From the IMG/VR virus record IMGVR_UViG_3300033998_000198, positions 1 through 64,000 of that record: 64,000 nt of DNA. One strand, given 5' to 3'. This DNA is from a virus. The position numbers and the translations under genes are program-made. Shown piece by piece: positions 1 to 8,352 of the stretch (the stretch's first letter is position 1; each line of letters starts with the position of its first letter). The notes under the pieces are model-generated. The model ran no database searches. It worked only from the letters and a program-made list of their open reading frames with translations, and had not been told where the DNA came from.

Positions 1-12
1 GGTTCATTCTCA

Positions 13-420
13 ATGGAAAACTTAAATGCTTTGGTTGACATGTTTACTGCACAATTATCGTTATTGCTTGTATTGGCAGGAACAGTCGAAAGGGTCACTG
101 AGTATGTAAAGTTGGGTATCACATCTTACACCAAGAAAGAGATACCAGGTTACGTAAAACAGATACTTGTACTTGCAGTCAGTATTCTGTTTTGTCTGAT
201 AACCGAAACGCAGTTCAATGTTGGACTTAAAGTTCCACCGTATGTGAATGAAGTTATCGCCGGTATATTGATCTCTTTCGGTAGTGATACACTCCATTCT
301 TTGCTGAACGTTATAAAATCCATTAAGGATACGAACGAAGCAAAGACAGCCAACATAACATCCTCAACTACTATACTTGTAGATCCCAGTATTAACAATG
401 ACAACAATGCAGTAGGTTAA
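13..420 (+). CDS. Small membrane protein, holin-like
   Basis: A 135-aa protein with three hydrophobic segments (about residues 13-27, 49-63 and 77-91) separated by short charged loops, and a polar, Asn/Thr-rich tail. This size and topology fit phage holins, which form holes in the inner membrane at lysis, but no family signature is visible and no endolysin lies nearby. The frame is open to the left edge and no ribosome-binding site precedes the ATG, so the true start may lie outside the window. It sits 12 bases before the portal gene. It could equally be a membrane-anchored virion or superinfection protein. Confidence 0.5.
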   Translation: MENLNALVDMFTAQLSLLLVLAGTVERVTEYVKLGITSYTKKEIPGYVKQILVLAVSILFCLITETQFNVGLKVPPYVNEVIAGILISFGSDTLHSLLNVIKSIKDTNEAKTANITSSTTILVDPSINNDNNAVG

Positions 421-432
421 GAGAAGGAGTGA

Positions 433-2334
433 GTGAGGGTAATGGGAGTTAAAGTATGGGCTGCAAGAAAACTTTATAATATATTGGTACAAGACGCTCC
501 CGCACCTTCCACTAAGACTGCTTCAAGTGGGTCCGGCAAGGCAAGGGACCTGGTAAAGGGGATTATTAAGAGGTTAGGGTTAAGAACCGGAGAAGCGTCG
601 AATGATTTTGAACCTCCCGAAGATGATTTCTCCGGTATAACCGCCGGATATGCTGCGGATTCGTACATACGTCAAGGCGTGGATAAATACGTAGACCAGA
701 TGTTCAAAGAGGGCTACGAGATATTCGGAAAGAACCAGGAAGCCGTCGATTATCTTAAATTAAGGCTGGCATTCATTGCTGAAGGAACCGGTATTCCTAC
801 CGGACAGCTTCTCCAGGATATTGCAGAAGACATCGTAAAATACTCGAATGCGATCATAGCAAAAGCAAGGATGACAGATCCTGCACAGCTTCCTCCTGGA
901 ATCAAGGTTCAAGGTCTTTACGGATTACAACCCGTAGTCGGATATTTCCCTTTGAATGTCACCACAATGTATGTCAAACGTGACAAAAACGGAACGGTCA
1001 AGGGATGGCAACAGCAATCCTCAAGTGGAAGTGGTACTGTAAACTTTAAGACAACAGACATAATACATATTTGGTACAAGAGGCAAAAAGGAAATGCGTT
1101 CGGAACACCTTTCTTGCTGCCTGTTTTGGATGATGTAAGGGCATTGAGACAAGCGGAAGAAAATGTGTTAAGATTAATGTATAGAAGCATATATCCTTTT
1201 TATCATATTGCAGTCGGTACTGACGAAGAACCCGGCCGCCCAGAAGAAGTAAAAGAAGTACAAGAAACAGTAAACAACATGGATGTTGAAGGTGGTATCG
1301 CAACAACCAACCGTGTTACCATAAAACCGATTGCAAGCGACCAAGTAATCAATGCTGAACCATACCTAAAATACTTTGAAGAAAGGGTATTTTCAGGAAT
1401 GGGAATACCTGCTATAATGTTTGGTAGAGGGAATACCGCTAATAGGAACACCGGGGATAATATGACAACCGAGATGGGTGACAGGGTTAGGGCTATGCAG
1501 TCAACCATCGAGATGTTTGTTACAGAGTTTATGTTCAAAGAACTGTTAATGGAAGGCGGATACGACCCTGTAATGAATCCTGATGATAGAGTCGAATTGG
1601 TGTTCCATGAAAATGATGTTGATAGACAAATTAAAGCCGAGACTCATGCTATATATCAGTATGAGCATAACGCAATTACTGAAGACGAAATGCGTAGTTT
1701 GCTTGGACGTGATCCTATTACAGACAGGGCACGTATGTATCTGCAACTTGTTGAGATACCTAAGGTTGAAGCTCAGGCTCAGGCTGATATAACTGTAGCT
1801 AAAGCTACAGGAAAGACAACAACCGGTACGTCAAGTAAATCTACTGAAGGAACGTCCGCAACTAAGGGGACAAAGGAAACCAACAATAAACAAAAACCTA
1901 CTAACCAATATGGCACCAAAATGTCACCTAAGAAGCAGACGAACCAACAGTACGAGCGTCTGATAGCTGATAGATACCAGATTTTACGTTACGCTATTGA
2001 CGACCTTCTTACCGCATACAATGCCTCGAAGGACCAAGCAAATATTGCTGGTGTCGCACAAGCTATCAAGAACACTTGTAAATATATTTACCAGATAAAC
2101 GACGAAATATACGGTGAAAATGGTGAAATTTCAAAAATATATTACACCAGGTTGTTCAAACAATTACACGACGACATTATGGAATACATAGCGGCTACAC
2201 ACGATATCCAGGAAGCTAAACACTTAATCAGCACAACCCTTGATATCTTTGAAGATAAACTTCATCTTATAGCAAGCAACACCAAACTTTTTGAAGGAAA
2301 GGAGGGCCAAGTTGATGAAGCACATACTGACTGA
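433..2334 (+). CDS. Portal protein
   Basis: About 633 aa, the usual size of a portal, the dodecameric ring through which DNA enters and leaves the head. The core shows the typical portal order: a beta-rich wing, a segment ending near DIIHIWYKR (about residue 210), a helical stem with ALRQAEENVLRL, and a C-terminal part with VFSGMGIP followed by a long helix. Residues about 455-500 are a Thr/Lys/Ser-rich linker and the last 130 residues are helical. The start is GTG 433 just after AAGGAG, or ATG 442; spacing does not decide. The end overlaps the protease gene. Gene order (portal, protease/scaffold, capsid) is standard for tailed phages. Confidence 0.88.
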   Translation: MRVMGVKVWAARKLYNILVQDAPAPSTKTASSGSGKARDLVKGIIKRLGLRTGEASNDFEPPEDDFSGITAGYAADSYIRQGVDKYVDQMFKEGYEIFGKNQEAVDYLKLRLAFIAEGTGIPTGQLLQDIAEDIVKYSNAIIAKARMTDPAQLPPGIKVQGLYGLQPVVGYFPLNVTTMYVKRDKNGTVKGWQQQSSSGSGTVNFKTTDIIHIWYKRQKGNAFGTPFLLPVLDDVRALRQAEENVLRLMYRSIYPFYHIAVGTDEEPGRPEEVKEVQETVNNMDVEGGIATTNRVTIKPIASDQVINAEPYLKYFEERVFSGMGIPAIMFGRGNTANRNTGDNMTTEMGDRVRAMQSTIEMFVTEFMFKELLMEGGYDPVMNPDDRVELVFHENDVDRQIKAETHAIYQYEHNAITEDEMRSLLGRDPITDRARMYLQLVEIPKVEAQAQADITVAKATGKTTTGTSSKSTEGTSATKGTKETNNKQKPTNQYGTKMSPKKQTNQQYERLIADRYQILRYAIDDLLTAYNASKDQANIAGVAQAIKNTCKYIYQINDEIYGENGEISKIYYTRLFKQLHDDIMEYIAATHDIQEAKHLISTTLDIFEDKLHLIASNTKLFEGKEGQVDEAHTD

Positions 2335-3874
2335 CGCTAATGGCAAAACCTTTGAGGTTACTCTCGATCAGCTTCGGGACATGACTTCTGAATTTGCTCC
2401 CGTAGTCGAAAGCGGCGAAGCCAAACCTAACTTCAAGATTTCAGTCAAAGATGCAGACGGCAATGACTTGGATATTGCAAAGATAGCTGATGAAGCTAAG
2501 GCTGATCCGAAGAAAATTCCGGCAGCTATTGACGTAACATTCGAAGCAACACATTCTGGTCAGAACCGAAATAATGTAGTATATCATTCAGATTCAATGG
2601 AGAAGGATGCGGAATCATGGATGAACCCATTTCCAAAACCTCTTATTAAGAATCATGATATATATGAAGAACCAATGGGGCGTGTAATCAGTTACATGTT
2701 CAAAAGGTCCAGCCTTAATCCTGAAAGGGATTGTATCGAAGTAACCTGGAGAGTAACAGACCAGGATGCGATACCAAAGTTCCTCGATGGTAGGTATAGT
2801 ACCATGTCAATCGGAGCGTCCGGTAACCATATAAGCTGCGGTATATGCGGCAAGGACATTCTGAAAGACGGTAAAGTAACATTCTGCGGCCACTGGAAGG
2901 GTGAAGTGTATAACGGACAGAAATGCCTGTGGAATGTTAGAGATATGGAGTACAAAGAAGGCTCCGTCGTAAACGTACCTGCTGACGACTGGGCACAGAA
3001 GACCAACGTTAAAGTAGTTGATCAGAAAGATAGCCAGCAGTCTGATAGCGGGAAAGGAGGTAATCAAATGGATCAATTGAAGGATAAGAGCCAGGAAGGC
3101 GATCTCTTTAACCAGATCGATAACCTTACTGCACCTGAAGCTGATGGCGACCAAACCGAAACTCCACCCGTTGCAGACGGAGACCAGACAGATAAAGGCA
3201 CTGAAAGCAATGATGGTGAAGGCGAAGGAGAAGCCGCAGGAGACGAAGCTGATGGCCAGGATGGCGATGGAGAAGACGTTCAAAAGGACGAAGAACTCGA
3301 AGCTATTAAGGCCGAAAGAGATAGGCTCAAAGCTGAAAATGAAACCTTGAGAGCTGACAATCAGAATTTAACAAATCAGTTGAATGCTGCAAATGACAGA
3401 ATCAAGGAACTTGAGAAGCAGCTTAGTGATGCTAAGGAATCCGAAGACGCTCTCAAGGAAGAAATTAAAGTGGCAGACGAGGAAGCGAAAGCAAATCGCA
3501 AACAGAGCATACAGCTCGCCATGATGAATAAGGACCTGTTAGCACAAAGAGTGGTCGACCATAAGATATTCTTAGGTGAGGCCCAACAGGAAGACAGGGA
3601 AACTTTGGTTGCTGAACTCAAAACCAAATCAGCCAAAGAGTTAAGTGATTCAATAGCAACACTGTCAGCCAAGAAGATTATGAGGCAACCTGCAAGCGTT
3701 AATTCCCCTGGATTGCCAAATCAGGACGACAAACATGTCGTTATTGATGACGACAATCATGGTGATAATAACAAAATACCAAAGGAGCCAACAATGGCCG
3801 ATTTTACAGAAACAGTGATCGATGCACTGACATCGAACAAACGTTTCTCATATAATGACAAGGAGGAATTCTAA
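2315..3874 (+). CDS. Prohead maturation protease fused to scaffold
   Basis: 519 aa from ATG 2315, placed 9 bases after AAAGGAGG; this overlaps the portal end by 20 bases. Residues about 70-230 resemble HK97-type prohead serine proteases: a His in KNHD (H114) followed by GRV, then YSTMSIGAS with candidate nucleophiles S162 and S165. Inserted directly after is a likely zinc site (C175, C178, C191, H193, C204). Residues 252-519 are Glu/Asp/Lys-rich, first disordered and then a long coiled coil (about 345-410), typical of scaffolds that template the shell and are then degraded. An internal start at 3068 can make the scaffold alone. The catalytic assignment is from pattern, not alignment. Confidence 0.8.
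   Translation: MKHILTDANGKTFEVTLDQLRDMTSEFAPVVESGEAKPNFKISVKDADGNDLDIAKIADEAKADPKKIPAAIDVTFEATHSGQNRNNVVYHSDSMEKDAESWMNPFPKPLIKNHDIYEEPMGRVISYMFKRSSLNPERDCIEVTWRVTDQDAIPKFLDGRYSTMSIGASGNHISCGICGKDILKDGKVTFCGHWKGEVYNGQKCLWNVRDMEYKEGSVVNVPADDWAQKTNVKVVDQKDSQQSDSGKGGNQMDQLKDKSQEGDLFNQIDNLTAPEADGDQTETPPVADGDQTDKGTESNDGEGEGEAAGDEADGQDGDGEDVQKDEELEAIKAERDRLKAENETLRADNQNLTNQLNAANDRIKELEKQLSDAKESEDALKEEIKVADEEAKANRKQSIQLAMMNKDLLAQRVVDHKIFLGEAQQEDRETLVAELKTKSAKELSDSIATLSAKKIMRQPASVNSPGLPNQDDKHVVIDDDNHGDNNKIPKEPTMADFTETVIDALTSNKRFSYNDKEEF
3068..3874 (+). CDS. Nested in-frame scaffold protein
   Basis: ATG 3068 lies in frame inside the protease gene and has a near-perfect ribosome-binding site (GGAAAGGAGG, 3051-3060) 7 bases upstream. 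Translation from it would give 268 aa consisting only of the acidic linker, the coiled coil and the C-terminal capsid-binding tail. This is the arrangement of lambda C/Nu3, where the scaffold is an independent product of the protease gene. That the site is used is an inference from signal strength. A second, shorter in-frame ATG with AAAGGAG exists at 3794. Confidence 0.72.
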   Translation: MDQLKDKSQEGDLFNQIDNLTAPEADGDQTETPPVADGDQTDKGTESNDGEGEGEAAGDEADGQDGDGEDVQKDEELEAIKAERDRLKAENETLRADNQNLTNQLNAANDRIKELEKQLSDAKESEDALKEEIKVADEEAKANRKQSIQLAMMNKDLLAQRVVDHKIFLGEAQQEDRETLVAELKTKSAKELSDSIATLSAKKIMRQPASVNSPGLPNQDDKHVVIDDDNHGDNNKIPKEPTMADFTETVIDALTSNKRFSYNDKEEF

Positions 3875-3875
3875 G

Positions 3876-5075
3876 ATGGCACTTTTTGAAGGATTGAAAA
3901 GACAAGAAGGTAGCAGAAGCCATACCGCCCTGGTTAAATCGGGCCATATGTCTCCTGCGGAATACTGGATCTTGGACCCTAAGTTCAAAGATCCCACAAT
4001 GTCCAGCGTATTCAGAGATGGCGTACTCTTTGAGTATCAGTACGGCGGAGCTGGAATGACTGAAGTAGTTATTCCTAAAGGTAGGGTCGTTGGTGTAACC
4101 AACCCGACAAAAGACTTCACAACCAAGAAATTTGTGAACGTAATGACTTTACCTGGTTTGGCTAACGGTGCCAATACAATTGGTATGGTTCCTTACAATA
4201 TCACAAAGAACTGGTTCCAGGAAGACAAATTTGGTGGCAACCAGCCATCAATTATCACTCTTGACTATGTAGAACTTCCTTACATACCTTCAGTTGCTGC
4301 TGACTCTCGTTATGATGTTTCCGGCGTTCTTGCTGAAGAAATGGCACTTTCAGTTAACCTCAAGAATCCATGGGGAGCAGTAATCGGTGAAGGTCTCAAG
4401 TGTGGTGACTATGTAAAGGCAACTCCTTCTGGCCGTCTCACTAAATGGGACAAAGCTACAGATTCACCTATGGATGTTGTTGGTCAGATCCTCGCACAGG
4501 ACTTCAACAGCGAACCTTGGGGCTGGATGAAGTGGGTAATGTGGGATGATTCCCAGAAGTTCCAGGACGACGTTTATGTTAACAAGTCCGGATCAAGCAA
4601 CCTACCTTCTGATGCAGGATATCCTTTCGACCCGGCATACAGAGCCGGTACAAGAGAAATGGACGGCTACCTCAGCCAGTTCACAACCAATCCTACCGGT
4701 ATCCCTGGACTGCATGACGGTTCTGGTAACTATACTGGATATGGAAAGAACGACACAGAATTCAAGGATATGGTCCTTGGAGCTGTCCCTACCGGAGTTG
4801 CTGATGACATTGTACTGACTTACCAGGCAAAAGACTATGCTGGCGGTAATCTTACAAAACTCCAAAATGGCGTTGTTGTTAAGATTGATGGTGTTGAGGT
4901 TGATCCTACCAGAATCACTATTGACTACGTAAGAGGTTTAATCAGCATTAAGCATATAGCTGCTGATGCAGGCAAAGTTGTAACAGCAACTTACAAAGCG
5001 TTCATGTACGGTACTCCTACAGAGTGGGACTTCAAAGGTGTTGTAGGAGCGTTCAGGATTCTGCTCAAGAAATAA
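3876..5075 (+). CDS. Head-associated structural protein, possible capsid decoration
   Basis: 399 aa from ATG 3876 with AAGGAGG 9 bases upstream. The frame extends 21 bases further up, but that start has no ribosome-binding site. No family recognised. It sits between scaffold and major capsid, where decoration proteins are commonly encoded, and it is large and beta-rich with no membrane segment. The last 90 residues form a compact beta module (VKIDGVEVDP, then TRITIDYVRGL, then GKVVTATYK) resembling the module repeated in the fiber proteins of this window. A head-surface or decoration role is inferred from position; a second shell protein is the alternative. Confidence 0.6.
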   Translation: MALFEGLKRQEGSRSHTALVKSGHMSPAEYWILDPKFKDPTMSSVFRDGVLFEYQYGGAGMTEVVIPKGRVVGVTNPTKDFTTKKFVNVMTLPGLANGANTIGMVPYNITKNWFQEDKFGGNQPSIITLDYVELPYIPSVAADSRYDVSGVLAEEMALSVNLKNPWGAVIGEGLKCGDYVKATPSGRLTKWDKATDSPMDVVGQILAQDFNSEPWGWMKWVMWDDSQKFQDDVYVNKSGSSNLPSDAGYPFDPAYRAGTREMDGYLSQFTTNPTGIPGLHDGSGNYTGYGKNDTEFKDMVLGAVPTGVADDIVLTYQAKDYAGGNLTKLQNGVVVKIDGVEVDPTRITIDYVRGLISIKHIAADAGKVVTATYKAFMYGTPTEWDFKGVVGAFRILLKK

Positions 5076-5093
5076 TAACGTGAGATGTAAGAC

Positions 5094-5110
5094 GGGGGAT
5101 CGAATCCCCC
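5094..5110 (+). other. Perfect GC-rich stem-loop before the capsid gene
   Basis: GGGGGAT (5094-5100) pairs exactly with ATCCCCC (5104-5110) around a CGA loop, in the 65-base gap before the major capsid gene. No T-run follows, so it is not a typical intrinsic terminator. It may protect or mark the 5' end of a processed capsid mRNA. Confidence 0.55.
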
Positions 5111-5140
5111 TCTACAGCAATCTAAGGAGGATAAACGCTC

Positions 5141-6340
5141 ATGAAGATATTGGATCAAATCAAAGAACAGGAAAAGCTCATCCAGGACAGAGTTCAGGAA
5201 AAGATGAAGAACGGCAAAGCGTCCGAAATCACTGATGCTGAAGCAGCTCTGTATAAATTGACGGATGAGGATAAAGAAGTAATGGAAGTGTTTAAGAAGA
5301 TCGCCGATGGTATCGACGTTCCCGGCTTCTCATTCAAAGACTTCCTCGCTACTCCACAGGCTTCCATATTGATTCCGAGAGTAATTATCGGAACAATGAG
5401 GAAAGCAGCAGAGCCTATGTATCTCGCTTCTCAGTTCTACAAGAGAATCAGGCTCAAACAGGGTAATGCAATTATGTTCCCGTCCATCGGCGTTATGAAA
5501 GCTCATGACGTAGCCGAAGGTCAGGAAATCCCACAGGAAACCATCGACTGGCAGCTCCACAAATCATCCTTGATTAAGGTTGGTAAGTCTGGAGTTAGAA
5601 TCCAGGTTACAGACGACCTTATCAGGGACGCTGAGTGGGATATCGTTGGAATGCTTCTACAGGAAGCAGGCCGTGCAATGGCAAGGCACAAAGAACAGAA
5701 AGCATTTGTTGAATGGCTTATGCATGGTTGGACAGTGTTCGACAATGCTCTGTACAGACAGAATCCAACTGTTTATAAAGAAGCTCGCACAACCGGCGTT
5801 GACTTCAAGGGGGATTACAATGATACCATGAGTATTGATGACTTCCTCGACCTCATCATCGCTGTATACAATAACGAGTACACTCCTACCGATTTGGTTA
5901 TGCATCCTCTTGCATGGACTGTATTCGCAAAGAATGGTCTGACTGGCAGCCTGGCTGCTCCTATGGACAGAGATGCCAAGAGAGAAACTCCTACAGCTTC
6001 ATTCAAGCTCGGACCTGAAAGCATTCAGGGCAGAATCCCGTTTGCATTTAATGTAAACCTCAGCCCGTTTGCTCCTATCGACAAGATCAACAAGACATTC
6101 GATATGTTCTGTGTAGACAGAAACAATGTCGGTGTTCTGATTGTACAGGACGACCTCAAGACTGAGGAATTCAGAGATCCTGCTCGTGATATCAGAAACG
6201 TGAAGATTGTAGAAAGATACGGCTACGGTACATACAACGAAGGTCGTGCAATTTGTTCTGCGAAGAACATCAGCATGGCTAAGAGCTGGCCGATGCCTGA
6301 AAGGTATATTGCTGTTGATATGCCTACACCTACTCCGTAA
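5141..6340 (+). CDS. Major capsid protein, HK97 fold
   Basis: 399 aa, the usual size. A charged helical N-arm (residues 1-55) precedes a shell domain typical of Firmicutes phage major capsid proteins: a segment around ILIPRVIIGTMRKA (about 80-95), a beta stretch with MFPSIGVMKAHDVAEGQEIP, a KSGVRIQVTDDLIRDAEWD helix region (the spine) and repeated A-domain strands near LVMHPLAWTVFAKNG. ATG 5141 follows AAGGAGG by 10 bases. The protein assembles the icosahedral head on the upstream scaffold. The preceding hairpin is consistent with separate control of this highly expressed gene. Confidence is high from fold pattern and gene order. Confidence 0.9.
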   Translation: MKILDQIKEQEKLIQDRVQEKMKNGKASEITDAEAALYKLTDEDKEVMEVFKKIADGIDVPGFSFKDFLATPQASILIPRVIIGTMRKAAEPMYLASQFYKRIRLKQGNAIMFPSIGVMKAHDVAEGQEIPQETIDWQLHKSSLIKVGKSGVRIQVTDDLIRDAEWDIVGMLLQEAGRAMARHKEQKAFVEWLMHGWTVFDNALYRQNPTVYKEARTTGVDFKGDYNDTMSIDDFLDLIIAVYNNEYTPTDLVMHPLAWTVFAKNGLTGSLAAPMDRDAKRETPTASFKLGPESIQGRIPFAFNVNLSPFAPIDKINKTFDMFCVDRNNVGVLIVQDDLKTEEFRDPARDIRNVKIVERYGYGTYNEGRAICSAKNISMAKSWPMPERYIAVDMPTPTP

Positions 6341-6366
6341 TGATAACCGATAAGGGGGATAAGTAA

Positions 6367-6852
6367 ATGACCAGTTTCAGATTAGGACTTAATAGAGGGT
6401 CCAGTAACTATAGTTTCTTTGATCCCGAGTCTGGAGTTAGCTTATCCATTGGAAATCCGGTTGGTTTTGCCAACCGGATAACTCCAATGATATTGAGAGG
6501 TTTGAAGTACAAAACGATTATTGACCTCGATAATGTCATAGACTTGTCGACAGGCAACTTCAAGACGGCTCAGGAAACTATTACACCTGCTAATGCAGCA
6601 GTACCGCCAGCGGAACCTCAAAAGGATAAAATCCCAAACGAGGAACCGCCGAAGTCAGATGCTACAGAACAGTCGGCTTCGGCAGAATCCAAGGCTCCAG
6701 AAGCTACAGTTGAAACACCTACAGAAGCTCCTGCTGATGAAACTCCGGAAGTTTCAGTAGAGACTGAAGCAACAACTCCTGCTGTAGAAGAAAAGGCGGG
6801 AAATGACGGTGAAGAAAAGAAGACCACTACCAAAAACTCCAAGAAGAAATAA
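6367..6852 (+). CDS. Hypothetical virion protein with Pro/Glu/Ala-rich tail
   Basis: 161 aa. Residues 1-65 look folded (FRLGLNRGSSNYSF, then RGLKYKTIIDLDNVIDLSTGNF). Residues 66-150 are low-complexity Pro/Glu/Ala/Thr/Ser, and the end is Lys-rich (KKTTTKNSKKK). Start ATG 6367 follows AAGGGGGAT. No family recognised. Its position right after the capsid gene suggests a head accessory or head-completion protein with a flexible linker. The Lys-rich end resembles that of the 47-aa protein at 20710. Confidence 0.55.
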   Translation: MTSFRLGLNRGSSNYSFFDPESGVSLSIGNPVGFANRITPMILRGLKYKTIIDLDNVIDLSTGNFKTAQETITPANAAVPPAEPQKDKIPNEEPPKSDATEQSASAESKAPEATVETPTEAPADETPEVSVETEATTPAVEEKAGNDGEEKKTTTKNSKKK

Positions 6853-6863
6853 GGTGAATTCGA

Positions 6864-7871
6864 GTGAATAACAATCTTGTGCTTTATGGATTAGATGTAA
6901 TACAGATAACTCCAAATCCGTTTCAGCCTGATGTAAATGTCAATACTGCAATCAGGTTGGTCTTTAATGGTGAGCTGAATGAGAATACTGTCTTCGGCAA
7001 TATTTTCATTCTGGAGGACCCTGCACACATCTATAAGGGCGATAAGATAATCGATACCACCAAATATCTTCAGGTAAATGGCAGCCTGGTCTGTGGCGAT
7101 AAAGTAGTGTTGTTCACTCCCGAAAAACCTTTGAACAAGGGTAGCCAATACATTGTGTATATACCTGCCCGCTCAATCAAGGATATACTCGGGAAGACGC
7201 TGGAGTTGGATTATGTATCGTATTTCACCACACAGACTGAAGCAAGCCTGCCTCCATGTGAAATCGTATTTCCGACCCCGTCGCTTGTTATTGACAAAAT
7301 AAATGGCATCGTGTGGAAATCACAGAATGCCAGCACATATATCATAGAGATATCGAAGTTTAAGACCTTCGAACATCTTGTGATAAATGAAATGCTTATA
7401 GATCCTTTGTCCGACTCAGATGGAAATGTGTCATTTGACATATCAAACATCAATCTGGCAGAAGGATTGTATTATGTTAGGGTAAGGGCCCTTAACGGAG
7501 CGTTTGGTGAACCGACAATGTTCTTTATCAAGGATCATGAGAGGCTCCCTGTTTCACAAGACGATTCTGAAATAGTAGACATTGCGGAAGAAATACCGGA
7601 CGAAATTGAAGTTCTGGAATTCTTTCCGGAAGACGGATTCTCCAATGTAGCCCTAAACCTTAAAACTATATATGTACGGCTGAACAGAATTCTTACAACC
7701 GAAGAATCGAACTCAATTATCTGTTCTGTTTCAAGCACTTATTCCGATGAAAGTGATTCTGACAACACAGAGGTTAAGGTTCACGGCGAAGTTCGTGGCG
7801 TATGGACAGTAATAAACGACTCTGTATTAAATGAGAGTTACATAGTATTCACGCCGGATAAATTGGCTTAG
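6864..7871 (+). CDS. Virion protein with bacterial Ig-like (Big_5-type) domains
   Basis: 335 aa from GTG 6864 with AAGGTG upstream. Residues about 12-125 fit the Big_5 pattern: pro-rich start, IRLVFNGELNENTV, a long loop, then LNKGSQYIVYIPARSIKDILG and a closing YFTTQ strand. Residues 135-220 are fibronectin-like (IVWKSQNASTYIIEISK). Residues 245-335 start a second Big_5-like unit (FFPEDGFSNVALNLKTIYVRLNRIL). Such domains are extracellular adhesive or spacer folds, so this is probably displayed on the virion. The C-terminus lacks the expected last strands, so the second unit may be completed by another subunit. Confidence 0.65.
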   Translation: MNNNLVLYGLDVIQITPNPFQPDVNVNTAIRLVFNGELNENTVFGNIFILEDPAHIYKGDKIIDTTKYLQVNGSLVCGDKVVLFTPEKPLNKGSQYIVYIPARSIKDILGKTLELDYVSYFTTQTEASLPPCEIVFPTPSLVIDKINGIVWKSQNASTYIIEISKFKTFEHLVINEMLIDPLSDSDGNVSFDISNINLAEGLYYVRVRALNGAFGEPTMFFIKDHERLPVSQDDSEIVDIAEEIPDEIEVLEFFPEDGFSNVALNLKTIYVRLNRILTTEESNSIICSVSSTYSDESDSDNTEVKVHGEVRGVWTVINDSVLNESYIVFTPDKLA

Positions 7872-7883
7872 GGAGGGATTTTA

Positions 7884-8348
7884 GTGGGTGTTAACGTAAG
7901 TTATAACGCCGGTGGTACTATTGATACCATTGGTGAAATTAAAAGGATACACTTTCCCGAAGCCATGTTCCCTGATGCAGATACGGCCAGGATGAAGGGA
8001 TTCAGACTTGACATACCTGCCGGGGTGACCGCTCCTCAGACCGTCGAGACAACTTTTACAATGGACATCTATCTTGTAGATATCGGTGTCGCATGTAGTG
8101 GATATAACGACGGAGATTACTGGGAACTCGAACTGGTAACAGTAAACGGAACCGACGAGCAAACCGAAAAGATGTGCGAAACAATGTATACTAAGGAGCT
8201 ACCGGAGAACATTGCAATAGGGAATTCTCTAAACTTGGCACAGAAGATTCCAGCAGGAACAAAGATTCGGTTCGTATTTTACAATATCAGCGGCACATCC
8301 AAAAAGGTATGGCCGACAATGAGGTATTTATTCAAGAAGGAGGGCTAA
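7884..8348 (+). CDS. Hypothetical structural protein
   Basis: 154 aa from GTG 7884 after GGGAGGG. It is a compact beta-rich protein (RMKGFRLDIPAGV, TFTMDIYLVDIGVACSG, then KIRFVFYNISG) without membrane or coiled-coil segments. No family recognised. It is packed between the Ig-like protein and the 788-aa protein with spacers of 12 and 4 bases, so it is almost certainly co-translated with them. A small jelly-roll-like head or fiber subunit is possible but unproven. Confidence 0.5.
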   Translation: MGVNVSYNAGGTIDTIGEIKRIHFPEAMFPDADTARMKGFRLDIPAGVTAPQTVETTFTMDIYLVDIGVACSGYNDGDYWELELVTVNGTDEQTEKMCETMYTKELPENIAIGNSLNLAQKIPAGTKIRFVFYNISGTSKKVWPTMRYLFKKEG

Positions 8349-8352
8349 GATA

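Noticed and set aside
5046-5120. tRNA-like 3' half (T-arm-like GGGGG-ATCGAAT-CCCCC and TCTACAG)
   Set aside because: No matching 5' acceptor arm, D-arm or anticodon arm; the upstream bases are capsid-region coding sequence. Kept only as a stem-loop.
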